Origin: Flavobacterium cupriresistens
GTDB lineage: Bacteria > Bacteroidota > Bacteroidia > Flavobacteriales > Flavobacteriaceae
Assembly (NCBI RefSeq): GCF_020911925.1
Contig: NZ_CP087134.1
Coordinates: 434,001 to 498,000 of the forward strand
Length of the DNA stretch: 64,000 nt
Direction of reading: 5' to 3'
This document shows, in pieces, positions 51,578 to 60,587 of this stretch. Every line of letters begins with the position of its first letter. The first letter of the stretch is position 1. Position numbers and translations under genes: made by a program. The notes below the pieces were generated by a model. The model was not told the origin of the DNA. It was given only the letters and a program-made list of their open reading frames with translations, and made no database searches.

Positions 51578-51652
51578 GGGCGATTAGCTCAGCTGGTTCA
51601 GAGCACCTCGTTTACACCGAGGGGGTCGGGGGTTCGAACCCCTCATCGCCCA
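51578..51652 (+). tRNA. tRNA-Val (anticodon TAC), copy 2
   Basis: Identical to copy 1 over all 75 bases, 61 bases downstream. The upstream 30 bases show no TAnnTTTG box, so it may depend on read-through from copy 1 or on processing. The perfect identity suggests a recent duplication or gene conversion. Confidence 0.97.
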
Positions 51653-51662
51653 CACAAAGACA

Positions 51663-51693
51663 AACAACGCCATTGGATTCCAATGGCGTTGTT
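51663..51693 (+). terminator. Terminator after the second tRNA-Val gene
   Basis: AACAACGCCATTGG pairs with CCAATGGCGTTGTT around a few bases, followed by TTTG. Strong stem with good U-tract. Confidence 0.85.
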
Positions 51694-51850
51694 TTTGTTA
51701 AAATACTTCATAAACTGCTTAGCTAAATTTTTACCAAAACGTCGATTATAGTTTTTTTTTGGATAGTATTCTAAAACTTTACGATACATTACATATAGAC
51801 ATCTCTTTTTTTAAACAACCAAAATTGTACAGTATATTTTTAAATTTTAA

Positions 51851-52768
51851 TTAATTGAAAGAAGTCCTAAATTCTATTGGAGAGAGTTTTGTTTTATTCT
51901 TAAAAAATTTGTTGAATGATTGTGAATGTTCAAAGCCTAATTCATAAGCAATCTCGCTAACAGATAAGTTCGTAGTAGAGAGTTTTTCCTTTGCTTTTTC
52001 TAAAATTTTGTTTTGAATGTGCTGTTGTGTACTTTGACCAGTCAGTAATTTTAATAAACCGCTCATATAATTGGGTGAAATATTCAGACTTTCGGCAATA
52101 AATTTTACCGTTGGCAAACCTTTGTTCGATAAATCATCGTTAAAGTAAGTATCGAGTAAATCTTCTATTCGTTCTAATATCTTGTGATTCGCTATTTTTC
52201 GGGTAATAAATTGTCTTTGATAAAACCGCTCAGAATAATTCAACAAAGTTTCTAACTGGGAAATAATGATGTTCTGACTGAAAGTATCGATATTCGAATG
52301 GTATTCGAGCTGAATATTTTGAATGATATTGATAATCATTCCTTCTTCTTTTTCCGAAAGAAATAAAGCTTCATGCATTGAATAATTAAAGAACTCGTAC
52401 TTTTTAATGGTTTTAGCCAAAGGTGAATTCCAAAGAAAATCCGGATGTATCAATAAAATCCAACCAGCGTGATTAGTCGTATTTCTGATTTCTTTCTCAA
52501 TTTTAAATACCTGATTTGGTGCCATAAAAAACATCAAACCTTCATCAAAATCAAAAGATTCCTGTCCGTAAATCATCTTCACACCCAAATCACGTTTGAT
52601 TGCGATGGAATAATAATCCATAATGATAGCCTGATCAGGATCAACCAACGAATGGTTGATGTGTTTATAATCGACAACACTAATCAAAGGATGCTCCGGT
52701 TTTGGGAGTGCCCAAAACTTATGGAACTCACTAATATTTTTTAATCGGATAGGTGGTTTACTTTCCAT
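51851..52768 (-). CDS. AraC-family transcriptional regulator
   Basis: A 305-residue regulator: a cupin-like N-terminal ligand-binding domain and a C-terminal AraC-type double helix-turn-helix (about 205-303; LNISPNYMSGLLKLLTGQS ... LSVSEIAYELGFEHSQSFNKFFKNK, quoted here in parts). Divergent from an aldo/keto reductase gene, with about 210 bases between the starts; this layout is typical of an AraC regulator with its target. Confidence 0.9.
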   Translation of the reverse strand: MESKPPIRLKNISEFHKFWALPKPEHPLISVVDYKHINHSLVDPDQAIIMDYYSIAIKRDLGVKMIYGQESFDFDEGLMFFMAPNQVFKIEKEIRNTTNHAGWILLIHPDFLWNSPLAKTIKKYEFFNYSMHEALFLSEKEEGMIINIIQNIQLEYHSNIDTFSQNIIISQLETLLNYSERFYQRQFITRKIANHKILERIEDLLDTYFNDDLSNKGLPTVKFIAESLNISPNYMSGLLKLLTGQSTQQHIQNKILEKAKEKLSTTNLSVSEIAYELGFEHSQSFNKFFKNKTKLSPIEFRTSFN

Positions 52769-52981
52769 TTTTATCTCTTTATTTCTATTTCAAAAATACG
52801 GATAAACAGCAGTTTGAATTTAGCCCAATCGACTTTTGTTGTAGTTAGATTTCAATCTTCAATTTCTTGGAAACCGATGGAGTACTTAGTTCTAAAGATT
52901 TGGTTACAACAAAAATAGATTTAGATACATATTCATTTTGTTTTTCTCTGAATTTTGCAAAATTAAAAATTAGATAATAAG

Positions 52982-53857
52982 ATGAAAAAGACAATAACAA
53001 TCGGAGCAAACACCAACAATCCTATTACTATTAATCGATTGGGTTATGGTACGATGCGACTACCTGGCGACTTTGTTTGGGGAGAACCAAAAAACAAAGA
53101 CGAAGCTTCAGAAATATTAAGAACTGCAAGTCGCAAAGGCATTAACTTTTTGGACACTGCAGATTTTTATGGTGATGACATCACAAACAAACTCATTGCA
53201 GAAACACTTTATCCGTACAATGATGATTTATTGATTTGTACTAAAGTGGGGGCTGGAAGAACTCCGGATAAAGGCTGGTGCGTATTTAATACTCCGGAAA
53301 ATTTAAGAACAAGCATCGAAAGAAATTTAAAAACATTGAAGTTAGAACAGCTTTCATTAGTTCATTTTAGAGTAATGCCTAATTCTGAAACCCCTTTTAA
53401 AGAGTCTTTACAAGCCATGTTTGATATGCAAAAAGAAGGGGAAATTCTGCATATTGGATTAAGTAATGTGAGCCCTGAAGAATTGGAAATTGGATTATCT
53501 ATGGGAAATATTGTAAGTGTGGAAAATGCTTTTGGTTACGGGCAAAGGACAAGTTTCGAGTTGCACGGCACGCAAACCAGAGGACTGCAGGAAGTGATGC
53601 CTTTGTGTATTGCCAATAATATTACGATGGTTCCGTTTTGGTCTCTGCTAAACTCTTTGTCAAAAAACGATGATAAAATAGCTGTAATTGCCAAAAAATA
53701 TAAGGTAAGTACTGCTCAGTTAAATATTGCATGGCTGTTGCATTTTAACGATTTGATTCTGCCAATTCCGGGTACTTCCCAATTGAAACATTTTGAAGAA
53801 AACATAGCTGCCCTTGACATTCAAATAACAGAAGAGGATATGGCTTTTTTAGCATAG
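52982..53857 (+). CDS. Aldo/keto reductase
   Basis: A 291-residue NADPH-dependent oxidoreductase. The catalytic tetrad is Asp58, Tyr63, Lys88 and His128 (FLDTADFYG, CTKVGAG, LVHFRV). TIM barrel length and the C-terminal PIPGTSQLKH motif (cofactor loop) are right. Substrate unknown; likely controlled by the divergent AraC-type regulator. Forms a single-gene unit, though the hydrolase gene at 54020 could be read with it after a 160-base gap. Confidence 0.9.
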   Translation: MKKTITIGANTNNPITINRLGYGTMRLPGDFVWGEPKNKDEASEILRTASRKGINFLDTADFYGDDITNKLIAETLYPYNDDLLICTKVGAGRTPDKGWCVFNTPENLRTSIERNLKTLKLEQLSLVHFRVMPNSETPFKESLQAMFDMQKEGEILHIGLSNVSPEELEIGLSMGNIVSVENAFGYGQRTSFELHGTQTRGLQEVMPLCIANNITMVPFWSLLNSLSKNDDKIAVIAKKYKVSTAQLNIAWLLHFNDLILPIPGTSQLKHFEENIAALDIQITEEDMAFLA

Positions 53858-54019
53858 TTAAAAGAAAAAAAAAGATAACGATCAGTTTATAATACCGGGA
53901 CTTAACCTCTAGTATCGAATATTTTGATATATTTAAACCATTGGCTTGTCGATTCGTTAGTTGTGCAAAAAAACTAAAGAATCGTCAAACCATAAACTGT
54001 TAGCAATAAAAGTAACACT

Positions 54020-54910
54020 ATGAAAACAGAAAATTTTGAAACCATTTGTAAAGACGGAACACAACTCAATGGTACTTTATTCATACCAGATAATACTAAA
54101 GCGGTAGTGCAGTTTAATTGCGGAACTGGTACTTCAGAAAAAATTTATCTGTCATTTTTGACTTACTTAGCTGAAAACGGCTATTTGTGCTGCCTTTGGA
54201 ATTATCGAGGAACCAAAAAAACGGATAATCTCAAAAACAGCAATATTAAATTTTCAGATTATGGAACAAAAGATATGCCTGCCATAAAAGCATATTTAGA
54301 CAATAGATTTCCAAATTTGCCCTTCCTCTTTATTGGACACAGTGCTGGCGGACAGCAAATTGGTTTCGTTAATGATTTGGCTAATGTAATAGGAAACATT
54401 AATATTGCTGTTTCATCAGGTTATTATCCCAATATGCCTTTTGGGTACAGGATGAAAGCGTATTTTTTCTTCTATATTTTTTCGCCAATCAGTGCTTTAC
54501 TTACTGGTTTTGTAAAGGCTAAACCATATGGATTAATGGAAAATCTCCCTAAAAAAGTAGTGTCTGAATGGCGTGATTGGCTAGAAAAGCAAGATTATTT
54601 CTTCGACAAAAACTTTTACGGTAAAACAGTTCCAACAGGAAATTTCAAGAATTTCAAGTTTCCTATACACGTTTATTATGCAACAGACGATACGATTTCG
54701 AATGCAAAAAATACAAATGCATTTTGGAGGAATGTAAAGAGTGAAAAAGAAATAAGTTTTACTGAACTAACGCCCGGTGAGTTTGGACTGAAAAAGATTG
54801 ACCATTTTGGATATTTTAGAAAAACGATGAAAGACAAACTTTGGACAGATGTGGTCACACGATTAGATAATTTATTACAATCACAAAAAGAAAATAACAA
54901 ACATTTTTAA
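54020..54910 (+). CDS. Alpha/beta hydrolase
   Basis: A 296-residue serine hydrolase of the alpha/beta fold with no signal peptide. The nucleophile is Ser108 in FIGHSAGGQQ (GxSxG), Asp near DDTIS and His near KIDHFGYFRK complete a triad. N-terminal oxyanion region QFNCGTG. Substrate unknown; may be an esterase or C-C hydrolase. It lies just downstream of the AraC-type regulator/reductase pair. Confidence 0.85.
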   Translation: MKTENFETICKDGTQLNGTLFIPDNTKAVVQFNCGTGTSEKIYLSFLTYLAENGYLCCLWNYRGTKKTDNLKNSNIKFSDYGTKDMPAIKAYLDNRFPNLPFLFIGHSAGGQQIGFVNDLANVIGNINIAVSSGYYPNMPFGYRMKAYFFFYIFSPISALLTGFVKAKPYGLMENLPKKVVSEWRDWLEKQDYFFDKNFYGKTVPTGNFKNFKFPIHVYYATDDTISNAKNTNAFWRNVKSEKEISFTELTPGEFGLKKIDHFGYFRKTMKDKLWTDVVTRLDNLLQSQKENNKHF

Positions 54911-55017
54911 TTAAATCAATAATATACCAATTAATAGGGGGCTCAATAGGGTTTAAAACATCATATAAGCTACTTTAAGTCACCAAAAAAAGTCAAAATT
55001 GGAATTAAGTGTTCAGT

Positions 55018-55074
55018 TGTGATCCCTGACATCCCACCAAAAAACTCCTTAAGAAATTAAGGAGTTTTTTTATG
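55018..55074 (+). repeat. tRNA-3-prime-end-like sequence and direct repeat copy 1
   Basis: GTGATCCCTGACATCCCACCA (given here as GATCCCTGAC then ATCCCACCA; about 55018-55039) looks like a tRNA 3-prime end with encoded CCA, but no complete tRNA precedes it. The following ACCAAAAAACTCC ... GGAGTTTTTTTATG (55036-55074) recurs at 56483-56521 with one difference over 39 bases, flanking the 350-residue gene. Confidence 0.55.
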
Positions 55075-55289
55075 TCTATACCTCACTTAAAAAAACAAAT
55101 TGCGACAGCGGAGTCAAAGAACAAATTCAAGCTCTACTTCATAAATTATAAAGGATTGTTTCTATATTCGCATTAAATAATATCATACTCTTATTGAGGT
55201 ATGATATAGATCCAAGATATTTTTAGGTTTAACTAACGCTAAAAATATCAAACAAATTTAAATAGTAATAAACATTAGAAGCAAAAGAA

Positions 55290-56342
55290 ATGCGTATCAT
55301 TTTTGGTTGGAGTGAGTTTAAAATAAAAAAATACACAAGCGTTGAAATTGGTATTAAAGAATCTGTGTTACCAAAAACAGAGATTCAATTAATACAAAAA
55401 TATTTTCATTTATTCTTTATTCCCTTTTTTTCAACTGGTAAAATTTGGAATTATAACTCTAATGGTTACTGGCTAAAATTACATCCTGAACAAGAAGCTC
55501 ATATAGCACCAGAATATAAGCATCAATTTGCGCCATGGTATGCTTTTTCGGGAATTTTATTATTACTATTAATTGGAATTAGTTTCTCAATTTATGATAT
55601 AACAAACAAGATCAGTCAACATAATTCTGATGAACGTGATTTAGAAATAACTAAAGACAAGTTAACAAAACAAATAAATCATCTAAATGAGCATTTTTAT
55701 ATTGGTTTGGAAAACAGAAGTGACGGAATTACAGTTTCTACCCTTTTTTTAAAAATTGAAAAGATAAAAAATCAAAAGATTATTTGCTCGATAATAGAAC
55801 CTATTAATACTTATGAACCTGCACCGCTTTATATAGATTCTTTGTATAATAATAGCAAAGACAATTTTGATACAATTTCAATTACTAAACAAACCCTATT
55901 GAAATCTATTCCACTGAAAAATAATGAAAAATACAATACCTCTATTTCCGGTATTTTAATAAAGGGGAAAAACTATTCAATAACTGATGTAAAAGAACAT
56001 GACAAACCTTTATTGATAATAGGTAATCGTAGAAGTAGAGATACAGAAGGAAATTTTATGTTTTCATTTATTAATCAATTAGACTCAGGAACTTTAATAG
56101 GAATCGAAAATAACAAATCAACTAAATTAAACTGGAAAATAACATTCCCTTTTGCTATTCCTGCAGGTTGTATGACAAATGATCTAAATGATTTAAAAAG
56201 TATTTTTGAGTTATATGGAACTGGTTATAAAGCAAATCAACCTTTTCAATTTGTATTAAAATGTATTGATAAAAAAAACAAAAAAATCAATTTCTTAGTA
56301 AAAGGTAATGATTCGGAATATACCATTGAAGAAATATACTAG
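55290..56342 (+). CDS. Membrane protein of unknown function, possibly zinc-ribbon-like at the N-terminus
   Basis: A 350-residue protein with one central membrane segment (about 90-109) and a long C-terminal domain with no recognised family. The N-terminal EIQLIQKYFHLFFIPFFSTGKIWN resembles short membrane-anchored proteins that begin with a zinc ribbon, but the ribbon cysteines are absent here. It is bounded by 39-base direct repeats (55036-55074; 56483-56521), so it may have arrived as a unit. No neighbour suggests a role. Codon use is more AT-rich than nearby genes. Confidence 0.65.
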   Translation: MRIIFGWSEFKIKKYTSVEIGIKESVLPKTEIQLIQKYFHLFFIPFFSTGKIWNYNSNGYWLKLHPEQEAHIAPEYKHQFAPWYAFSGILLLLLIGISFSIYDITNKISQHNSDERDLEITKDKLTKQINHLNEHFYIGLENRSDGITVSTLFLKIEKIKNQKIICSIIEPINTYEPAPLYIDSLYNNSKDNFDTISITKQTLLKSIPLKNNEKYNTSISGILIKGKNYSITDVKEHDKPLLIIGNRRSRDTEGNFMFSFINQLDSGTLIGIENNKSTKLNWKITFPFAIPAGCMTNDLNDLKSIFELYGTGYKANQPFQFVLKCIDKKNKKINFLVKGNDSEYTIEEIY

Positions 56343-56482
56343 ATATTTTCTATTTATCAGGGAATATTCAAGCTCAAATTCAACAGTTTTACATTTTAGA
56401 ATCCCACAAAAATATTCTTCAAAAAACCAATTTTCCTTAAACCTTGCAGAAAATGATTCGTATTTTTTTTTTTGTATTGACT

Positions 56483-56521
56483 ACCAAAAAACTCCTTAAG
56501 AAATTAAGGAATTTTTTTATG
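56483..56521 (+). repeat. Direct repeat copy 2, with terminator hairpin
   Basis: 38 of 39 bases match 55036-55074. It contains AACTCCTTAAGAAATTAAGGAATT, with the same stem as the tRNA-Val terminator, so it can end transcription of the 350-residue gene. Confidence 0.7.
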
Positions 56522-56686
56522 CTTATATTTTTAATAGTGCTTAGCTAATTAAAATGGATCAGATGTAAAAGTTGGAGTTTTGGTAAAAAAATAAATCAGG
56601 TCTGTCTAATGGTGTAAGCAAGATCTCTCGCTTACACAACAGTTATTCCAGAAAAAACTCTTTGACCCGCAAGAAGTTACATCTAT
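56522..56686. other. Gap with a GTGTAAGC hairpin
   Basis: No gene seen. GTGTAAGC (56612-56619) pairs with GCTTACAC (56630-56637). On the minus strand there is little U-tract, so it is at best a weak terminator of the acetyltransferase gene. Confidence 0.4.
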
Positions 56687-57208
56687 TTAAGTTGTCAATC
56701 TTAATAAAATAACATTTGGATTGTTTTCGATTATATCTTCCATTTTTTTAAAATTTAATTTTTGAAGAAGTTTAGTAGAGCTTTGATTATCTTTATGTGT
56801 ATGTGCGTCTATCATTTTTAATCCATGCGTATTAATTGTGTATTCTAAAACCTTTCTGATCGCTTCAATCATAAATCCTTGACCGTGAAATTCAGTAAGG
56901 AGTTCATATCCAATTTCACATTTCTTTAAATCGACTAAAAAGTCAAATAGACAAATTGTACCAATTAATTTATCCTCGCCAGTCTTTGTAATTGCCCAAT
57001 AAAAAAGCTCATCACTTTCATTTGAAATTATACTATTGATAAAACTTAAGGCATCATCTAATGTTTTGCTTAGTTTCCTATCAAGAAATTTATTTATTTC
57101 TGCATCCGAACGCAATAGCAGTATTTCTTCGGAATCCTTTTTTGAAAGTTCCCGAAGTGTAAACCTCTCGGTAATCAATATTGGAAAAGTTCGCAAATTC
57201 CTGTTCAT
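56687..57208 (-). CDS. GNAT-family N-acetyltransferase
   Basis: A 173-residue acetyltransferase of the RimJ/RimL-like type: RFTLRELSKKD start, KTGEDKLIGTICL, and the acetyl-CoA loop IGYELLTEFHGQGFMIEAIRKVLEY. Ends with NVILLRLTT. The ATG at 57208 is chosen; a TTG further upstream (57238) would add ten residues without family sequence. It may acetylate an amino group of a protein N-terminus or small molecule. Isolated on the minus strand between repeat copies. Confidence 0.85.
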   Translation of the reverse strand: MNRNLRTFPILITERFTLRELSKKDSEEILLLRSDAEINKFLDRKLSKTLDDALSFINSIISNESDELFYWAITKTGEDKLIGTICLFDFLVDLKKCEIGYELLTEFHGQGFMIEAIRKVLEYTINTHGLKMIDAHTHKDNQSSTKLLQKLNFKKMEDIIENNPNVILLRLTT

Positions 57209-57288
57209 TTTTTTTAAATATAGTTTTACACCTGACAACTAACTAGGTTATACTTACCACAAAATGACATCAATATAAGAGCTTATTA

Positions 57289-57777
57289 TTAATCTTGTTT
57301 ATATTTATTCCTTACGTATTTCTCCAGAATTTTATTAAATCTCGGATCTTCTCCAAAAGCATTGTTTGTTGGTAATCCAAATCTAATCTTAAAATCATTT
57401 TGTGGATAAGTATAGACTCTATCACAGCCAAAAGAAGAAAACATGTTCCAAAACCAAAATCCGTAAACTCTTTTATTATTTAAAACCATTACAACAGGAA
57501 GTCCACTAAGCTCAATTTTGATTTTCTTTAATTTTTGTTTTCCTGAATAGTTAAGTACGATTTGTTGATTTTTCCAATAAAAATTTTCGAAATCATTTTC
57601 ATCTAAAATCGGGTTTTCATCTAATTCAACGGTGTTTACATCAAAACAATAGTTGCAGTTTTTAGATGAGTTTTTAAAACCTTCTTTTACACAATATATT
57701 TTAATTCCTAGTTTATTTGACTCCAATCCATATCCTGTTATACTAAATGACAAGAATATTACAATTAAATATTTCAT
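57289..57777 (-). CDS. Small secreted protein, unknown
   Basis: A 162-residue protein with an N-terminal signal-like segment (MKYLIVIFLSFSITGYGLES). Mature part has a Cys-x-x-Cys near the start (NCNYCFDVNTVELDE), and a late Cys in SSFGCDRVYTYP. No known family. Function and whether it is anchored or secreted are open. Precedes the acetyltransferase gene on the minus strand by about 80 bases. Confidence 0.55.
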   Translation of the reverse strand: MKYLIVIFLSFSITGYGLESNKLGIKIYCVKEGFKNSSKNCNYCFDVNTVELDENPILDENDFENFYWKNQQIVLNYSGKQKLKKIKIELSGLPVVMVLNNKRVYGFWFWNMFSSFGCDRVYTYPQNDFKIRFGLPTNNAFGEDPRFNKILEKYVRNKYKQD

Positions 57778-57866
57778 CTTACTAATGGTTTATTTAGCTA
57801 ATAATATATATCGCAAATAAAAAAATCTGTCGATAAATAAATCAACTAAATATAGATAATCTCTTC

Positions 57867-57890
57867 AAACCTTGCAAAAAATGATTCGTA
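57867..57890. repeat. Second 24-base direct repeat, right copy
   Basis: Matches 56439-56462 at 23 of 24 bases (AAACCTTGCA, then AAAAATGATTCGTA). The two copies bracket the acetyltransferase and secreted-protein genes, so this block may be an inserted or duplicated unit. Confidence 0.55.
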
Positions 57891-58019
57891 AACAGACTCA
57901 TAAGGATCACAAAAATATAATGGTATTGAATGTTAATTTTTCTATAACTTTAAAATCAACCGTTATATAAACTTTTGTGAGTTGATTTACTAACGCAAAA
58001 CCTACGATGCAAATGAACA

Positions 58020-58320
58020 CTACTTAAGCAATTGCACAATATTGAGTTTATAGATTTTGCCAATTAGATATCTTGGTAATTTGTAATACCTATTTGGTTG
58101 CCTTCGATACTTTTGATATGTTTCGGAGTAACTGCAAAAGATTTGTGAACTTGTATAAATTCATCTTTTGGCAACTGATCCAAAAAGGCAGATAACCTCT
58201 AGCGAATTGTAATTATTTCGGTGGTAATTACAATTTTGATATAATTTTCTGTTGCTTCAATATAAAGTATGTTTTCAACTTCCAAAGCAAATTCATTAAG
58301 AGCAGTAGTTACAATTCCTA
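58020..58320 (-). pseudogene. Decayed LytTR-type response regulator
   Basis: Reading the minus strand gives ALNEFALEVENILYIEATENYIKIVI, then a TAG (58199-58201), RLSAFLDQLPKDEFIQVHKSFAVTPKHIKSIEGNQIGITNY and, one frame-consistent position later, a TAA (58064-58066) where the family has a hydrophobic residue. The pattern (ILYIEA, KIVI, LDQLPKDEFIQVHKSF, KSIEGNQI) is a LytTR DNA-binding domain; no receiver domain is left upstream. Two in-frame stops make it a pseudogene. Confidence 0.6.
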
Positions 58321-58465
58321 AAGACGGTATAGATCCGCATTTGATGAATTACAAAACAAATTTAGACGAAGTAAATCAAATTGTTCGCAGCGATTGTTTG
58401 CAATCCTTAGGTCTATACTTTTGAGGACATAGGCTCGATTAGAAACCTTAATACTCCATAAAAAA

Positions 58466-58494
58466 ACACCTGTAAATAAAACATTTACAGGTGT
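58466..58494 (-). terminator. Terminator of the S41 peptidase gene
   Basis: ACACCTGTAAAT pairs with ATTTACAGGTGT around a five-base loop. On the minus strand it is followed by TTTTTTTATGG, a good U-tract. Lies 36 bases beyond the stop codon. Confidence 0.85.
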
Positions 58495-58529
58495 CTAATT
58501 AAATATACTTGACCAATACTCTATACCAA

Positions 58530-60188
58530 TTATTTAGGACTAATCATTTTTTCGTTTTCTATTATCTCAATAGCTTTTTCCAAAACTTCATCCCTGCCCT
58601 CTTTAATTCCTTTTATGCTTGGTTCTACTTTAACATCTACCTTAACACCAATTCTTTGGGTTTCAGCCCCATCAGGATAGTATATACCGGTCCCGGAAAT
58701 TCCAGCTGCATAACCTCCTATAAATTCAATAGGAGTCATTTGCCCGTCTGCACCCCAGGTCTGACTTCCTACAGTTGTTACATTATTTGCTGCCTGCAAA
58801 CACATCGTTACGTATTCTCCCCTACTTCCCGTTTCTTGGTTTACAAGCAGTACAATTTTTCCTTTATAAAAGTCTTTATTTGTTCTACCACCTTTTTTTG
58901 GGTCTTCCCAAATAAACTTTCCGGGATAAGACAAATCAGGTATTGTTGTCTTAAGGAAATCCCGTTCTTCCGGGTTTAAACGTCTTGCAATAAGATACAA
59001 AATATGATTCGGATAGTTTCTGATATCAAAAATAATTCCTTTTGTTCCTGCTAATTTATCCATCATAACATCTACATCATTTCCTTTTAAAGCGTCCATA
59101 TTTACATATCCGATATTATTTTTGATAATCTTATACTTTTCAGTTTTTTTCTTTTCCCATTTATAAATTTCATCAATTTTATATCTGCTTATAGTTCTGG
59201 TGCTAACAGCTCCATCTCGGTTTATTTCAAAATTTACAGAACTTGTATTTCCACTAGTCAGCGTATAATAAACATTATCCTCTTTGGCTTTTTTATTAGA
59301 ACCTGGGATATATTTATTTCTTGTTTCTAAAATCTCATCTGGCGTTTTACCATCAATTTTCTCTATTATATCTCCAATTCTCAAATCATTCAGTGCCGCT
59401 AAAGAATCATTCAAAAAACCTGTAACAATCGCCTTGTTTTCTACAATGGATAATTCATAAGGAATTAAATTAGAACCAAAATATTCTACCGTTTGTATTG
59501 TTCTAAATGCACTATGACTGTCATCAACTTTGACACTCGTTTCCAACATTGCCAAATTATACTCAAAAGCATTTTCTGCCTCTTGGAATTTGGGAATCAT
59601 TTCTGTTAAAACATCGTTCCAATTCTGATCCGTAAGGTATTTGTATGGAAAGAAATACTCAACGGTATTCCAATATTTAAACAATCCAACTAATCTGTAA
59701 TTCGGGTCCGGAAACTCAAAATGATCATACTTGACTTCATTCCGAATTTTTATATTTTTAGTACTCGTAGTTGTAACATAATAATTTGTGCCCTGAAATC
59801 TATTCTCTTCAATATACTTTAACTTTTTTGAGAGATCTGCTGTAAATAAATTAGCGTCCTGAGTCCACGAAAGATCAAAATTCTTATCAAAACGCTTTTT
59901 TTTGCTCACAGCACTGCAAGATTTACAGACTTTAACGGCGCCTAAATTTTCAATCCAGTCCAGATAGACTTTAGACAATTCTTCTTTGGTGTTCGCTTTT
60001 TCAACTTTTGGTAAAATCAGTAGTAATTGATCGTCCCAATTGTATTTTCCCTTGGCGACATTGGGATGATAATATTTTAGAAATCCCCAAACCTTACATA
60101 AACTGGATAGTTTCTCGGTTTTGTTTATTTCGCTAGAGTAACCTATTTGAATAGAAATTATAAAAAGCAGTAGTATTTTTTTTGTCAT
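58530..60188 (-). CDS. S41-family peptidase, exported
   Basis: A 552-residue exported serine peptidase of the C-terminal-processing (S41) family. Signal peptide MTKKILLLFIISIQIGYSS. A middle PDZ-like region (LAALNDLRIGDIIEKIDGKTP) and an S41 catalytic core: GIIFDIRNYP, GKIVLLVNQETGSRGEYV (Ser in GSRGE) and GADGQMTPIEFIGGY. Acts in the periplasm or on the surface; substrates unknown. Single gene with its own terminator; one of several exported proteins in this stretch. Confidence 0.88.
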   Translation of the reverse strand: MTKKILLLFIISIQIGYSSEINKTEKLSSLCKVWGFLKYYHPNVAKGKYNWDDQLLLILPKVEKANTKEELSKVYLDWIENLGAVKVCKSCSAVSKKKRFDKNFDLSWTQDANLFTADLSKKLKYIEENRFQGTNYYVTTTSTKNIKIRNEVKYDHFEFPDPNYRLVGLFKYWNTVEYFFPYKYLTDQNWNDVLTEMIPKFQEAENAFEYNLAMLETSVKVDDSHSAFRTIQTVEYFGSNLIPYELSIVENKAIVTGFLNDSLAALNDLRIGDIIEKIDGKTPDEILETRNKYIPGSNKKAKEDNVYYTLTSGNTSSVNFEINRDGAVSTRTISRYKIDEIYKWEKKKTEKYKIIKNNIGYVNMDALKGNDVDVMMDKLAGTKGIIFDIRNYPNHILYLIARRLNPEERDFLKTTIPDLSYPGKFIWEDPKKGGRTNKDFYKGKIVLLVNQETGSRGEYVTMCLQAANNVTTVGSQTWGADGQMTPIEFIGGYAAGISGTGIYYPDGAETQRIGVKVDVKVEPSIKGIKEGRDEVLEKAIEIIENEKMISPK

Positions 60189-60305
60189 TTTTTTATGTTA
60201 TTATGTAATATTTTTGATCGTATTATCTGCAAAACTCTGTTTCCACAGATCAAGTCTAAAAGTTAAGAGTTTTACGAAAGTTCCTCCTTTTACCTTGGAA
60301 ATGTC

Positions 60306-60439
60306 TCTCGCAAAGCCGCGAAATCGCAAAGTTTTTTCTGTTTTTTCCAACCCCTGTTCTTCCATACCTTTGGCTCCAAGAATAAGACTCTCAAAGCGCA
60401 AAGACCAAAAAAACTTTGCGACTCTGCGGCTTTGCGAGA
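60306..60439. repeat. Large intergenic palindrome, GCAAAGCC family
   Basis: TCTCGCAAAGCCGCGAAATC... (60306-60337) pairs with the stretch 60408-60439 (29 of 32 bases complementary; GGCTTTGCGAGA at its end), around a 70-base loop. Not seen elsewhere in the window, but the word resembles the other palindrome families. It fills the gap between the S41 peptidase and the serine hydrolase genes; no gene is visible in 60189-60587. Confidence 0.65.
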
Positions 60440-60587
60440 TTATTTTTTTAATCTTTGCCCCTGGAAATGAACGAGATTTTTACTTTCCCACAATTTTTAT
60501 ACTTTTTCCAGAAACAACAAATGATTTGATTTTTTTCGGTTATTCAGGGCGACACTCAAATAATAAGCCCTGTATACCTCAAACCTT

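Noticed and set aside
55018..55039. Complete tRNA gene
   Set aside because: Only a 3-prime-end-like stretch is seen; no anticodon arm or acceptor 5-prime side can be found upstream.
58509..58979. Plus-strand open frame opposite the S41 peptidase gene
   Set aside because: Antisense to a well-supported gene and Phe/Tyr-rich as expected for a shadow.
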